Of a stretch of 64,000 nt of DNA, positions 21,929-36,647 are shown piece after piece. Position 1 is the stretch's first letter; each line of letters begins with the position of its first letter. Source of the DNA: Amphibalanus amphitrite (lineage: Eukaryota; Arthropoda; Thecostraca; Balanomorpha; Balanidae); the NCBI RefSeq assembly GCF_019059575.1, contig NW_024881540.1, positions 434,001 through 498,000 of the forward strand. Direction: 5' to 3'. The position numbers and the translations under genes were made by a program. The notes under the pieces were generated by a model. It saw nothing but the letters and a program-made list of their open reading frames with translations. It made no database searches and was not told the DNA's origin.

Positions 21929-22086
<158 letters not shown>

Positions 22087-22208
22087 TCAATGAAAATGAC
22101 AGCGTAACGGGCGTTGTTTTGCTTCTTGCCAAGATTCTCTAGGCTTCTCACAGTTTTCGATCATCTAAGGAAAATTCATGTAAAATAGTGCCTATATTGC
22201 CAGGTAAC

Positions 22209-22239
22209 GTTTCGTCAACATATCCGTTAACATCTTCAG
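22209..22239 (-). other. Hammerhead-like core half, third copy
   Basis: Minus-strand copy in the inner arm of the right fold-back. Confidence 0.3.
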
Positions 22240-23062
22240 ACATGCATATAAGGCACAAAAACAGAAAAAAAGTACATCTATGGTTCGGATCGTGCGTCGC
22301 TAGATAACAGGTTATTTCAGTGACCTAGACTAAATAAAACAGCAACGAGAGCAAGCAATTGTAGCAGTAGCACCTCCGGTTACACTTACACTTCCACACT
22401 GCGGTATCGAGAACAAATTCTACCGGTCCGTGATGTCATTAACGTACATACAATCGTTCATAATATCTTTAACACAATCGTCCATCAACATCTTTAACAC
22501 AAATAACCTTCAATCGAGATGACAATCATTCTCATTTGCATTCATATCTGATCCTAAGCCTTCCTAAAACCTTGGTGCTAGGGGCCGTCCATCATAGAGC
22601 GAGAGTGACCCTTTCATATCCATCTGTCTGTTTATGAGAGGGTCTCTATCTCTGATGAAGACTGCTTCCAAGACTGTGAGTTTCTTTTTGGTGTTACATC
22701 TAGCTATGATGTGGGTGTTTGTGACCATCAGCTACGTGTGAGTGTGGTGCCGTGGTTTGTTCACGGCAATGTCATCTCGATTGAATGGTTATTTGTGTTA
22801 AAGATGTTGATGGACGATTGTGTTAAAGATATTTATGAACGATTGTATGTACGTTAATGACATCACGGACCGGTAGAATTTGTTCTCGATACCGCAGTGT
22901 GGAAGTGTAAGTGTAACCGGAGGTGCTACTGCTACAATTGCTTGCTCTCGTTGCTGTTTTATTTAGTTCTAGGTCACTGAAGAAATGCAAACCTGTTATC
23001 TAGCGACGCACGATCCGAACCATAGATGTACTTTTTTCTGTTTTTGTGCCTTATATGCATGT

Positions 23063-23093
23063 CTGAAGATGTTAACGGATATGTTGACGAAAC
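23063..23093 (+). other. Hammerhead-like core half, fourth copy
   Basis: Plus-strand copy in the outer arm of the right fold-back. Confidence 0.3.
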
Positions 23094-23244
23094 GTTACCT
23101 GGCAATATAGGCACTATTTTACATGAATTTTCCTTAGATGATCGAAAAACTGTGAGAAGCCTAGAGAATCTTGGCAAGAAGCAAAACAACGCCCGTTACG
23201 CTGTCATTTTCATTGAAACATGTATTCGTGAAAACCTGTCCCAA

Positions 23245-23260
23245 CTTCACTCATATATAA

Positions 23261-23292
<32 letters not shown>

Positions 23293-23318
23293 TAATATAT
23301 ATATATATATATATATAT
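23245..23318. repeat. (TA)n tract, outer right
   Basis: Mirror of 20,691-20,762, slightly different in phase breaks. Confidence 0.9.
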
Positions 23319-24010
23319 TTGGCGTTTCGGGCGTGCGATTTGCGCGTTTTGCGGTGTTTGCATTTTGCGGCGGGCGGCCGTTTTTTGCGGTGTTTGTGTT
23401 TGGCGGCGGGCGGGCGGGCGATGAGGGGCGTTTTTTGCGTCCTTTTCGGTGTTAATTTTTTTTCGGTTTCCGGCGGCCGGGCGTTTTTTGCGGTGTTTGC
23501 GTTTGGCAGCGGGCGGGCGATTTTTAGGCGTTTTCGGTTGGTGGTTAGCGTGCGTGCGATGCGGGTGGTTTAATTTGCGGTTTTTGCGGTTTGCGGCGGT
23601 CGGGCGATTTTTCGACGTTTGCGTTGGCGTTTCGGGCGTGCGTTTTGCGCGTTTTGCAGTGTTTGTGTTTTGAGGCGGGCGGGCGTTTTGTGCTTTTTGC
23701 GGTGTTTGTGTTTGGCGGCGGGCGGGTGGGCGATGCGGGCGGTTTTCTTTTTTTTCGTCGTTTGCGGTGCTTAATTTGTTTGCGGTTGGCGGCGGTTGGG
23801 CGCTGTTTCGGCGTTTTCGGTTGGCGGTTAGCGTGCGTGCGATGCGGGCGGTTTTATTTTTTGCGGCGTTTTTGCGTTTTTATGCGGTTTGCGGCAGGCG
23901 GGCGTTTTTTTGCGACGTTTGCGTTGGCGTTTCGGGCGTGCGTTTTGCGGTGTTTGCGTTTTGCGGCGGGCGGGCGTTTTTTCACAGTTCAAAGTCCCAA
24001 CCTTCGGGCT
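23319..24010. repeat. GC-rich minisatellite, right copy
   Basis: Mirror of 19,980-20,690. A small indel near 23,460 changes the frame relative to the left copy, which argues against protein-level constraint. Confidence 0.85.
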
Positions 24011-24428
24011 GCAGCGCTCCTCGAAAAGCGCTGCCCTCGAGTAAGGTTGTCATGAGGCAGCGTTACATGATCCTTCGAGACAACTGTCCCAGGCGCAGTT
24101 TACTGGAATTATTTCAACAAATATAGTAACCCGGAATGTTATCGATACGAAAGGTTCGCTTGTTCAAATTTCCTATAGTGTAGGGAGACGTTTCTCATCA
24201 ATTGATTCCGTCACGGGTTCTATTAGCGATTTCACACTTTTATTATAGTTCAAGCGTATTGTATGGTACAATTGGTACAATAGTAAAGCGCGTCGTTTCT
24301 TTTAGATAGGTGGAAGTTGGAACGAGAGGCAATTGTGTGATTGTCGGATTGTCCTCCTTTGAAAGGAACGCTCATATCAGCATCAACAGACAACAACCTG
24401 TTAATATTCACGGACTGCATACAATTAA

Positions 24429-25187
24429 AGGCGGCCGCACACTGGGCCATTCGGCGGGCGAGATTCCGCAAAAGCGGAATGTCGCGGGCGACATTCCTAC
24501 AGCGGCTTTCCGCTTGTTTTCAGCAGTTTACAGGACCATTCGGCGGTGCGATTTTCTACTTAGTATTTTCAGGAACTTTATGTGAAACATTTTATGATAA
24601 ATATAACGAATGCAAACTAAATACATTTAAGCAAATACAATATTTGCTTATTTAATGTGATTATGCTATTTCTGTACAATAAAGTTTTGATATCTATTAA
24701 TTTGACATAATTTCTGGAGGAAGTTGCAAAAAAATAAAGCTCGTGATTAATGTAAACAACCGTGTTAGTCGACAAATGCAAGAAACCTAAAGACAATTGT
24801 GGAGAGGCACATAGTAACCCATTATTGGAATAACCAATGAAGTGTATAAAAACCATATAATATGGGGAAAGAAGTGCCGCTACGATTTTTGTTATCAAGT
24901 GAAGTCTATTTCTCGGCTGCTCCATCAATAGTTGGTGAGTTTCAAGTTCCACAATTTCGGGTGTCCGCGGCGTCGCCGCGGAAAAAGCTGAACCGGTCCA
25001 GCTTTTTCCGCAACTCCGCGGCTGTTCGCGCGCATGCGCACTCTACCCGCGGGCAGCTAGCTGGCAGCGGTCGGCTGATAATTTTGTCGTTTCGGCAGCT
25101 GATTCGGCGTCCATGAAAGCGTAATGTCGCCACGGAATTGCGTTTTTGCGAAATGTCGCCCGCCGAATGGCCTAGTGTGCGGCCGCC
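24429..25187. mobile_element. TTAA element K, right copy
   Basis: Mirror of 18,817-19,579, a few bases shorter, with the same TTAA flanks and internal hairpin. Confidence 0.88.
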
Positions 25188-26254
25188 TTAAGGTGACCAA
25201 TTTTCATCGAAAGGTACGGACTGCGTACAATTAAGGTGGCCAATTTTTCATCGAACTGTATAGGTCAATTAAGTTATCGAGATGCGATTGCTAAAAACAC
25301 AATTTTTTAGGGCCTCGGAGCTGTGACGTCCAAAGAGAGGTGAGAAGTACATATAGCGCATTGTGGCCACCAGTTACTGTCCCTCTCCTTCATCTTCGCC
25401 TCCGCCCTACGTCTCCTTATCGGAACTGCCCCCCCCCCCCCCCGCCACCAGCAGGCACAGTACGCCAACTTTATATAAATAAGTTCACATTCCCAATATA
25501 CTTTTTAAAGCAAAGTAAAAATAGGTAGGAGCGTTCTTATCGGTAGTGTCGGGGCACGCACGGGGACGCGCCGAGACGCGCTATGCGGTGCAGCCGGCGC
25601 CCAGCGGGCGGCGGCCGGGGATCAGGTGGCCCGGCGCGGGTCAGTCGCCGACCGGAGACGCGGGCTGCGGCGTACTTGTACTATTGGTCTCAAGATAAGG
25701 GTCCAGGCGACCTGTAGGTTTGATGCGGTGAATACCCTCACCTTCGCCACACTCGCTCGGTGCTACGGAGCTCCGATCTCGCGACCGGTCACCTGTACTT
25801 GTAGACTGTGCCGCATGACAAAGCAGTCGAGCGGGCCGCGGAGCTTAGGCGGAAACTAGCGCCGCGTTTGACAGAGAAGGACGCTCACCATTCCGGCGGG
25901 AGGACCGCTCGCCATTTTAACTCCATGTAGCGTCTCGCTGACAATGAAAGACACTATCAGGACGACAATATATCGTTCCGCAAAAGTTATGTCCACTACC
26001 TATGACAACACTTTCCTGTTCTTAATCGTGTCCACACCTGAGGGATGACGATTCAGGCTGCACTCCGGCATTGCGCGGTCCTTGGCCGCAGAGCATGAGG
26101 TGACGAACGAACCTCGGGTCACGGATCACTGAGCTACGGCCAGTTTCACAGAGATTGTTCACCTGAACGGCTGCGTCGCTACGTGAATGCCTGAAATTTC
26201 TATCAAGGGAGCTGAACCAGACAGTCGGCATGCCCCAGGCCGAAATGACACAGC

Positions 26255-26937
26255 GTGTCATTGCTGATTGGTTGGGACATCTGCCTGTTGTTTTTATTTG
26301 CAAGTCTTAATTATAGACGAACTGTCTGCACAGTCCGGTGTTGGTGGGATAAGCATACGGCTGCTGGCAGTGTTGCTGATCGGTCCAGTGTGCCGGCGTG
26401 CGCCTACCATTTCAAACGTTACAGAAATCGCATTGAAAAAGGCGACCGGGAAGAGGGGCCAGTAGTTGGCGACAAAATTGGCCAAGCGGCTCGCGCTGAA
26501 GCGCTATCACATCTCCAAACAGGACCGTGAGACGCTATTGGAAGAGCTCTCCAAGGCTCATTACCTACCTTCGGCCCAATACTAAGCCAACGCATGGTCA
26601 ATGACATGTTGGCATGCATTTTCAATCAGGACGGTGCGCCAACTCATCGCTTTGCCAAGGCCTAGCGGTGGTGCGAGTTGAACGTGTCAGACTTCTGAAG
26701 GAAAGAGATGCTATCCGGCTGCCCTCCGGACCTCATCCTAATCGACGAACTTCGGGCTGTCGTCCAGCAGGACCTGGACAAACAGAAATCGGCGGCCAAC
26801 CTCAGCGCCTTGTCGTTACAGCTCAAATGGGCATGATAAAAAAATCCAGCGAGGATAAAACTTATGCCGGACCATGTAGCTCACGCATCATTCATTGCAG
26901 TTTCACTTTAGACTGCAAGACGTGGCAATTTGTTTAG
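26255..26937 (+). pseudogene. Tc1/mariner-type transposase pseudogene, right copy
   Basis: Plus-strand mirror of the left copy; the QDGAPTH and PPDL segments lie at about 26,622-26,770, with the same in-frame stops (TAG after FAKA, TGA after VSDF). Confidence 0.65.
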
Positions 26938-27249
26938 GACATAGCAATTAATGTTGTCATGATCGGCACATAGCAATTAATGTTGTCATGATCGGCATAC
27001 CGCCGACTCGCCGAGAACGTCACTATTTATATCATTATCTTAACGGTTGCATATTTCAACCTTCATAACTTTAATTTCCTACTGTTTTATATAATTTCAT
27101 TTATGGCGATGGACAAGTGTTGAACAGTTCATTTCAATAACTGCATTGTTAAACCTCCGGTAGGGTTAACCATTAAACAATATGTTAAGAGTTACTCTCG
27201 CCCGTTCGCTATGTGTTCGCTTTATAATTCTATAAAACGTGATATCATT

Positions 27250-29405
27250 GGGGCATTCCACGTCAAGTGGGACAAAAAATGACCATTTTGAACCTCACCT
27301 CCTCCGATTTTTGCGAAACTTAGTGAAACTACTCATCTATAAGTGAAAAGAAAGGAGACATTTTTTGTCAAGATATGACGTCACGTTTCCGAGATACACG
27401 TCATCAACATTGACTTAGGCAAGGCACATTATCATCTTTAAAGAGTCATACCCATTGAGGTTTTAGACATATCACCACGAGACAAAGTTTGAAACGGAGG
27501 GAATAGATCAGGCTTTAATTTGAGGATAACAATATTGACTTAATTAACTAATTAGTGAACTTAATTAAAATTCAAAAAATAAATTTTGATTTTCTGAAAA
27601 ATGGGTACCCTTCGATTTTGCTGATTTTTACATATTTTATTCTCCTATACATTAGCTACATCATATAAAAAATCCAGAATGGGCCGACGCCTACGTAACT
27701 GTCTTTTGGACTCCGTAATGTCTGGCACTCACGTGTTTCGTTTTAGCAACCAAGAAGAGGCGCTATCCGAAGATGCTTCTTTCTACCCCAAACCAAAGCA
27801 AACCTAACCTGACCTGACGTGACCTGACCTAATTTAACACGCGTAAATATATACAGCCCTCACGGCAGTTGCCGACTGGCCAAATGCTACTTAGATACGA
27901 ACATTAGGCCTCACGACATTTGCCGGCTGGCCATATGCTACTTAAAAAACGAATGCGTGTTAAAACACTTGAGGCTGACCGGCTGCGAGACAGCGACCTT
28001 TAGAATACAAGGTGGGTACACTCGGCACACTAACTACTAAGCCATGAAGATAGGTGGTCATCGCGGAGATGTAAGCCAGTTTTTTATGATGCCATTGGGC
28101 ATTCTCCGGGCAGCGCCCCTCTTTGGTTGCAAAAAGGAAATACGCATGACTCTCCCAGCGTTAGGGGAGAAAGGCCCGGTTTAGCCAAAAAAGGTATTTA
28201 AAAACGGAATTTGAATTGTAAGTGGGGCGGTGGGGAACTTTACCGTGTGCCAATTTCATGGCCCTAGATCAATATCTTCAAGATCAAATGAGGTTAAACG
28301 TGATCAAATTTGCTATAGTGACTATTTTGCGTTTATACGCCCATAGCTCTAAGAGTTACTGGCCGATTTTCCTATTTCTTCCTTTATACGACATTTGTAG
28401 TGTTATGAGAATCTCTAGTTAATCTAACCATAAATTTGGTAGTTAGTGGCCTGATAAGAGTAAGATGTCGCCGGCAGAGGCGGGGATCGGCCGACGCGGG
28501 AAGCGTCTCAGTCAAAGATTGTGTTTGCATCCTAATAATTCAATTTTTACCAGTTGATTTTCGTATTCATTTGACCATTTGATTGCGTGTACATTTTAAG
28601 CCTTCACACAAAATTTGACACGAATCGATCATAATCAGCGGTAAGAAGCCCAGTGCAAAGATGGAACAGTCCCGCGCCGGCACAGTCTACCATTCAGGCG
28701 GCAACGGCCGGCGCCGGCCGCCGCGCCGCTCCGGCAAGATGTTTGACTTTACACCGCTATTACTAGAAAAATTGTGGACCGAAATACCTTTTGCTTGCAC
28801 AGAAGGATTTGCAATTCAATTCTGGAGAGATACTGAAAGTTTGACGTTAATATGATAAATATGGCGTAAGTTATTGGCGAAAAACAGGTGGGATTGCCGA
28901 AATCGGCCCCTTCCACCGGCCGTGCTACGTTGCACTACTTGTTGCTATATCATCCAAAGTTATCGTTGGCCCACTCTAATTTTCTCAGCACGTGTGCGTT
29001 ACGTGTAGTGGAAGACAATATCTAAATTTGAGCAAAATCGAAGGGTACCCATTTTTCACAAATTAGATTTTAAGAAATTAAATCAAAATAAAATAAAGTC
29101 AAAATCACCAAAAAATGTAAAAATTGCCAAACTTAACTAGCATAACTCCTTACGTACACGTTTCAGTTTGTTTGAAATTAATAGCTTCAAAAATGTTGAA
29201 GCTATAGATCTTTCAAGATTGCAATATACGTCCAATTCTGCTAAAAAAGCAGAAGTTAAGCGGCTTGTATCTCTGTAGCCCGAGGGCATATGATAAAATC
29301 CGTTCACCCTCAGAGGTTTCACCCAATAGCCAATAGGTATACCAAGTTTGAACAAAATCGCAGAGGTGACCGATTTTGGCTGTCCCGGTTGACATGGAAT
29401 GCCCC
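27250..29405. mobile_element. Element V, right copy
   Basis: Mirror of 14,599-16,753 with the AATG duplication retained (CATT on this strand) and a few single-base differences. Confidence 0.8.
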
Positions 29406-30141
29406 CATTCCAAGAAAGCACTAATAGTGTAGAGTGTAGAAGCCATTTCCACTGATGGGACTCGAAGCGATGCAGCTAGGTAATGCATAAGGCTGATTGG
29501 CGAACTTCAGCTTGTAGACAAGACAAGGAAACGTTCTCAAAAATCAAATCCACACGTAACAAACATATTTCAAGAGTGCTCGTATCTCGTTGTCGTTGTA
29601 TCCGTTATTCCTCGTCGGACCTATCGGCTTTCTGAATACCGAGAGACGTCTAGAGTGTGTGTGTGTGGGGGGGGGGGGACCCCGCCGCCGTTTCGCCCAT
29701 TATTAAGCTAAAAGCCTTGCAAACAAAAACAACACCCAGCGATTCACAATCAAGTTAAAAGTGTCAGATCAACATGTGACCTCTGAGGTCAGGTCACGTG
29801 CACAAGTGCAGGGTGTTCATTAGCGAATGACGTAAAGTAAGCCCCCGCTGGAGCCCAAAATGATCGCCGGCCATCGTGCAGACGAAGCCTTCGACGACTC
29901 ACGGCAGCGTTCAGTTCATCTAGGGTCTTGGACTCTTGAGTTCGCTCCGCAATTTGAGTTGCTTGAGGCTAAACGGTGAAGTCCAAGCAGGAAAAATCCA
30001 GACTGCAGAGTGACCAGGGGTGCTGGGATCTTGTTCAGTTGCTCGAAGGTGAAGAGAGTCTAGCAATTCTTCAGTAATCTGTCCAGTATTCACGTTTGCA
30101 ATGGCTTAAGAAACCTGGGAAGGCATTTTAAATATATGGAC

Positions 30142-30403
30142 TTGTGATGTCAATTACAGAAAGTCGTGATACCGATACCAAACCAAATACCAACAGGAAC
30201 CATGGGAAAATACCGAAAGCGAACCGACTTGGCAATATCAGGGAAATGCCAGCTTTTTACCAAAGTCACAGTCACTTACAGTAGCGAGGATTCACAATAT
30301 ATCAACAAAATACCAAATGTGTTAGCCTCGAAACGCCAAATACCAAGTTGGTATCGGTTTGGTATCGGTATGCCAAAAAGTTGGTATTTGATTGACATCT
30401 CTA
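30142..30403. mobile_element. Small hAT-like MITE, right copy
   Basis: Mirror of 13,600-13,861; the 95-codon accidental frame is unchanged. Confidence 0.6.
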
Positions 30404-30608
30404 ATATGACAATCCTCCACAAGAAGCAAGTTTTCTTCGAGCGACACAACTGATTTCTGTTTGTGCTATGTAAAATGTCTAAGATTTATCATTTCAACGG
30501 TGAGCTGTTTATGCAATATGTCTTACGCCTCTGGCGGGGCTGACTTTAGGTCATCTTTTATTGATGACCCTGTAAGTTAGGGGATAGCGCGTGGATGTTT
30601 AAATGCGG

Positions 30609-31258
30609 TTATCCCGCACCGTAGACAGTGTTTACAATTGCTTCACGTGCAAAGAGAGAAAATTATCAGATGTCGTGTAACTGATTTTTTAAACGTCTAG
30701 ACGATTAACAAACTGTTAAACGTCTAGTAGACATTTCGTCTAGTCTGAAATATGTTGTATTTTTATATAAAATGTATTCTTTATCGTTAAGCGCCCGAAA
30801 GATATCGGAGTACGGGATAAAATTATTTAACCGCTCGTAGGTAGAAAAATATCTTAAACGTCTCGCCTAACCGCTCGATGTTTAAAATATTGTTCTACCT
30901 ACTCGCGGTTTAATATATAACCACCTTGTATTTCAGTTGGAACGGTAGTATTTCAGTTGGAACGGTAGTTAATATATATTAAACCGCGAGTAGGTAGAAC
31001 AAATTTTTTTAAACGTCGAGCCGATAGGCGAGACGTTTAAAATATTTGTCTACCTACGAGTGGTTTAATAATTTTATCCCGTACCGCCGGCATCTTTCGG
31101 TCACTTAAGTAAAAAAAAAAATACTTTTTATGTTAAAATACGGCATATTTCAGACTAGACAAACGTCTAGACGTTTAACAAATCAGGTAAACGACATCTG
31201 ACAATTTTCTCTCTTTGCACGTGAAGCAATTGTAAACACTGTCTACGGTGCGGAATAA
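30609..31258. mobile_element. Fold-back MITE, right copy
   Basis: Mirror of 12,743-13,394, 2 bp shorter. Confidence 0.85.
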
Positions 31259-32370
31259 TGACAAAAAAACTCCAATATCTATGTAGCGTCGTTTATGACG
31301 TTGCACATGGTTCACAACGCAAAAGTTGAGCATCGATCTTACAAGGAGTGAAGCGACACGAACACGACGCCATGTGCAAACGATAGTCGTAAATAATTCT
31401 TTTGTCATCAACATAAATTTTAATATTTCCCTTGTTGAATTATGATGGTGAGGGAGGTCATGTCATGGACCTAGCTTTACGTGAATTTCTAGAAATTACG
31501 AGACATAAAAGTTGCAAGGTCTCGGAAGAATATGAAGTCCTGTGAGTTTTATTTATCTGCAGAAGTTGACCTAGCAATGGCGGAGTTGCCAAGCCGCAAT
31601 ATTTTGGGACCGAGTGAAGTCTTGTATGACGTCATAGGTCAGTGACTCGACAAGAATTGAAAATGTAATTGGTCGTTGGTGTCACCAGAGAATCGGCTTG
31701 AATCAAGTCAGGTGTGCTATTTTTCAGCTTTCAGGTTTCCTTGTTGAGAGCAATCGCAAGAAGTCTGGGGCGGGTAACACCCGTCACCCTCATCTATGGA
31801 AAGACATGCTTTTGCGGAGCGATCTTCAAAGCTAGTGCGCCCCATGCACTGTCGTGTTTTCAGCTTGCTGTCGGTTTTCCAATATATGGAAGCCAGTTAC
31901 AGGCGTCTCTTAGTCTCTCATTGGTCAATCGCACACACCACGTGTGGTTCATCAACGACCAATGAGAAGATGAGAAACGCCAGCAAACTGACAGCATGCT
32001 GATTTGGTGATCAAACAGCGCCCTGACCACACCCCTCCCATCTATCGCTGACACCCTGCTCGGTAAATCGTCTCGAGACGCGACTGAGCCAGGCCCTCCG
32101 ACCGGTTACCGCCGCCGGCATAATTCCGCCTGATTCCGACTGCACCGCAGGACACCACACTGCGGCGAGCGACCCCGCCGTCAGACTCGGGCCGAACGCA
32201 CCCCCTCCCCTACCCCCACTCCAGCTGTGGCGAGGGTGAGGGTATTCACCGCATCAAACCTACAGGCCGCCTGGACCCTTATCTTGAGACCAATAGTACG
32301 TACCGACTTAGTTAACGACTGCTGTTAAAGACTACTTTTTGCTGTTGACTGCATTTTGCGCATCAACTTT

Positions 32371-32841
32371 CGCGCACCTATTAACTATTTGCTTGTTGAC
32401 TTTTTGTGTGTTGACTTTTAGCGTGTTGACTTTTAAGCATGTTGACTTTTAGCGTGTTGACTTTTAGCATGTTGACCTTTCGCGTGTTGACTTTTAGCGT
32501 GTTGACTTTTAGGCGTGTTGACTTTTAGCGTCTTGACTTTTTGCGTGTTGACTTTTTGCGCGTTGACTTTTAGCGTGTTGACTTTTAGCGTGTTGACTTT
32601 TAGCGCGTTGACTTTTTGACATGTCGGCTTTTTGTCTCTTTGATATTATGTCTTTTGACTTCTTGCGTGTTGACTTTTAGCTTGTTGACTTCTGGCGTGT
32701 TGACTTTTTGGCAGGTTGCCTTTTTGTTCATTTGACATTTTGTCCTTTGACTTCTTGCGATGTTGACTTTCTGTCTGTCGACTTAATGTCCTTTGACTTT
32801 TTATCCGTTTACTTTTAACGTTTTGACTTTTCATCCGGGAA
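32371..32841. repeat. 15-bp minisatellite, right copy
   Basis: Mirror of 11,160-11,640 with the same unit number and the same variant units. Identity of such an unstable array in both arms argues for very recent separation. Confidence 0.9.
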
Positions 32842-33858
32842 TCGTATAGGGGACATACCCCCCAAAAAAGTGTCTAAAATCCAGAAACTACTCGGATTTC
32901 GATTCCTTACGGATCTACTGAACAGTATATATAAAAAAATCCAGATAAAAGTGTTATTATTAGGAAACATAAGGCACGTTTTGTCTATTTCGGGCGATGC
33001 AGGGGCCAGGGGAGGGAGAGTAAATATTTGCTTTAAATGCCCGCTCCCTGGATCCGCCAGTGGACGATGTAACGCTTTTCGTATTGCTGTATTAGAAAAA
33101 AAGCTCCAATGGGAAAAGTTGTGCCATAACCCGATCGCATATTAGATGTTGAAGAACGGTTCCAAACCTTTTGAAGTAGGCAAGCGCTATTCTTCAATGA
33201 GGTAACTCGTTACCATTTCCTCTGTTCATTTTACGTTCGATTTCCGTTTAACCTTCCTTTAAAAAGTATTTCTGAGACAGATATCAACTGAAACTAGCTC
33301 ACAGCGGGAGGAGACCGCTCAAACATTCAGACAGTCGGTCGCATCTAAACCTGTTGGGACAGCGATCCGCCAGAAACCCTCCACAAGGCAGTAGTTTGCC
33401 AACTAAGCTCACCGAGACGGGCTGTCTCGATGCGTATACAGTTAGCCTACAGCGAGGGCCCAAACGCTCGTCAAGCTGGGAACGGAGGGCTGAGGTGAGG
33501 GAGCGCGGCAGTGGGCTGGGGTGAAGGAACGGTGGACTGGAACAGGAATCCAGAAGCTCTGGGTAGGGCGTTTCTTTATTAGGGCTTTAGGGTGCGCTGA
33601 CTGCGGTAAGGTCCAAAGTATCACATCAAATTTTGCCACGACATCTACCGGTTCAGGTACTCGAGAATCAGCGGCCAGTGATATCTGCAAAGACGAAGCA
33701 TTTCCAACCCAGCTTCAGCCTGGTGTCAGGGCGCCTCAGGTGGCTTTAATTACAGTTGCACATACCAAACGACCTCAGTGCAGCCAGTCTGTGGCCGAAA
33801 CCATTCGGAACAGACTTCAATTCAACAAAAAGTGAGACAAGGTTAGTGCTATCGTTAA

Positions 33859-34761
33859 CCCTCGCCCGCACATGCCATTTTCCCATCCTAGAACGCACAT
33901 GGGGGGTGGTTGCCACCCCCCGCGCCATTTCGTTCCTGTTGGAGATAGAGCTTAGCGGTAAAGACCAAAAAGATTCTTTGGGAAGAGACAAATCCAATGA
34001 TACCCAGTTTTACCTTCTCAGGTCAGTCATTGACCTTCCAGGTCAGGTCAAACTAAAAAATGTTGCTGTTTTGGGTCACCGTTGGATATCAAGTGTGCTG
34101 CTTATCAAATACCGATGACGATGCTGTTTTCTGGTGCCAAGCCAGCTAGAACCTCTTTGTCACACTACCCGACCAGAATTTTGCTGCTGAGGTCATTTCA
34201 GGTCAAGTTAGGTCAAGGTCAATTTTATGTGTTTGTATGTCTGTGTGTGTCTGTGTGTATACTGATGTGCGCACCGATTGTTTTTGGGTCCATATTACAT
34301 GAAATCATGATCTGAGAAGCTTTTACCAAAAATGCAGTCAAAAAACTTCAAAAAAGTAAATTCAGCTTGCCTAAAACGCAATTATCTTAGATGACCTAGG
34401 TTGACCTTGACCCTGACCTTGACCCCTGTACATCGTCGAACAGCATGTTCCATGATAGGTGGGAGGTAAGACTGGCAAAAAAGGCCGAAATCAGGGTGTC
34501 AAAAGCTCATAAGGCCCATGGCAAACGGAATATGTTGAGAATTGGCCATTTGGGTCATGACATGACCTGACAAACAAGGTCATATCTCCGAAACCAAAAA
34601 TTACAGAAACTTGAAATTTTCAGTGGACATCAAGAAAGGATAGAGGAGCAGCTATACGAAAAATCAGCCTTCTACCTCTAAAAATGTTGAGTGCAGAGCA
34701 GAAAGACTACCTGGGGGGGTGGGGGTGGCAACCACCCCCCCCCCCCATGTGCGGGCGAGGG
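33859..34761. mobile_element. piggyBac-like MITE P1, right copy
   Basis: Mirror of 9,238-10,142, 903 bp, TTAA on both sides. Differences are limited to the subterminal G/C runs and single bases. Confidence 0.85.
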
Positions 34762-35439
34762 TTAAGTGCCATTATAGACTTGGGCCCCGTTGGCTTGACC
34801 CACTGGAAGGTGGTAACTGGTAGTTATCGGACGCTGCGGGGCATACTCATTTTTCCAAAATGCCTCAGATTTTGCTTTCGTGTTCATAGGCGGCGGAACG
34901 GGGAGGGCACCGGGGCACCGTGCCCCCCTTTGATTTTGGCATTTTAAAGTTAGCCCTATGGGCGTTGCATGGAAAGAATGGTTCTGCCGCTACATACTGT
35001 TCGTGTTTGATGCTCTTTATTTTTTAGTCAGCCTTTAGACAGAGGGGGGCCCACTAATGATCAGTGTCCTAACCCTCAAAAGTTTCCAACATTAGTTTTT
35101 ACTTTTTTAATAGTAAAAACTGAAATAAAGCGGATACTGAGCTGTGAACATCCAGTTTTTACACTGGCCCCACAAAGGCCTCCGAATGCCCCAAGCAGAT
35201 CTCTGATGACTGGCCTTTGGGTGTCATGCCATAGTCATACCGTGCATTGGTCAATGTCGTCAATGTGTACGACCTCGAGTCGGCGTTTACCATTTTATGC
35301 GCTGGAAACTGTTGCGCTCGAAAAAACCAGGGGAGTTGCTTATTATGAGCGCTCATCAGTCCTAACTACCCGCAAGCGAATGACTAGCCCTTCCGTATCC
35401 GCTCGCTTGCGATTTGGCATTTATGTAGGTACAAAATAG

Positions 35440-36049
35440 AGGCAAATGACCACTGAAGGTATGAGCTGCGTCTCTTGCACACATCTATAAATCGAATCTG
35501 AAAAGACAAAAAAAAATATATAAAGCGGAAATGGTTAGCATTTACACATATTCAAAAGGCACCGTTGGACAAACTGTAATAGCGCATAGCTACAATATCA
35601 GGTTATCGAAATTTTCCTCATGTTTAGGGCACAAATTATGGAGGGGCAAGAATATACGTTTGCCCCTCCTCTAAAAGTTTCTTAGGGTACGATGCCTCCT
35701 CTGCCACCCCGTATCCGTCGCCCCTGTAAGCGATCACTGAAGGCCTGGATTGCCGCTGCGTCACGTTGACGCTTATAATGCCTCCAAAACTAGGTTGAAG
35801 AGAGGAAAACTTCAATTGAACGTGAACGGCGAACGCTTGCCATTTAAGAAAGGCAACGTATGATAAAGTATATGGGCATCTGGTTACATCTTCAGATGAT
35901 CGAACAGAATAATCAGGTATATGGTTTCTTGTCTAAGCTTTGTCACAAATTATGGGGGGGGGGGCAAAAAGATACTTTTGCCCCCCCCCCCCCACGAGTT
36001 TGCCAGGGGGGCAGCTGCCCCCCTGCCCCCCCGAATCCGCCGCCCCTGC
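35440..36049. repeat. Tandem hAT-like units, right copy
   Basis: Mirror of 7,953-8,560; the G/C runs differ by a few bases, changing the accidental frames. Confidence 0.6.
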
Positions 36050-36647
36050 ACTAGTTCATGCATCTTTTTTGCACATGTAATGAAAATTTCAGATCCAGGC
36101 TGCTCAAGTCCATGAGGTCAGTCACCAGGTCACGTCAAGTGAACTTACCTCGAAAAAGCTAGAATGTTCACCATAGCTACACCGACTGAACGATCGCTCT
36201 GAAACGCTCAGCGATTGATAAGAAAAACAGTACATAGGTATTTATAAGATGTATATCTAGGAATTTTGATATCAATGACCTAAGGTCAGGTCAATTTGGC
36301 GACTTCTCCATTATAAGCCAATGGGAGAAAACTGAAAGGCGCCTCTTTTGGACGAACATTATTCTCAACACTCTTAAGCATCGGGTTACAGGTAAACATG
36401 ACATAATGAATCGGAAACTTGCACCTGTGAGTCTTCCTTGTCTCTGAGGTCATCTTAGGTCACAAAAGGACTCCAGCAGTTCTTTTACAATGACTTTTGA
36501 TAGACATGCTAGAGCGATCGAAACATCTTAGATTTGTTCAGGTCGACGATATAGATCGACTGATAGGCAACATGACCTTTTCGGTCAGGTGGTGATCTTG
36601 ACCTTAGCTCAAATTTTCAAAGTAACCTTTAAAGGTCAACTTTTAGT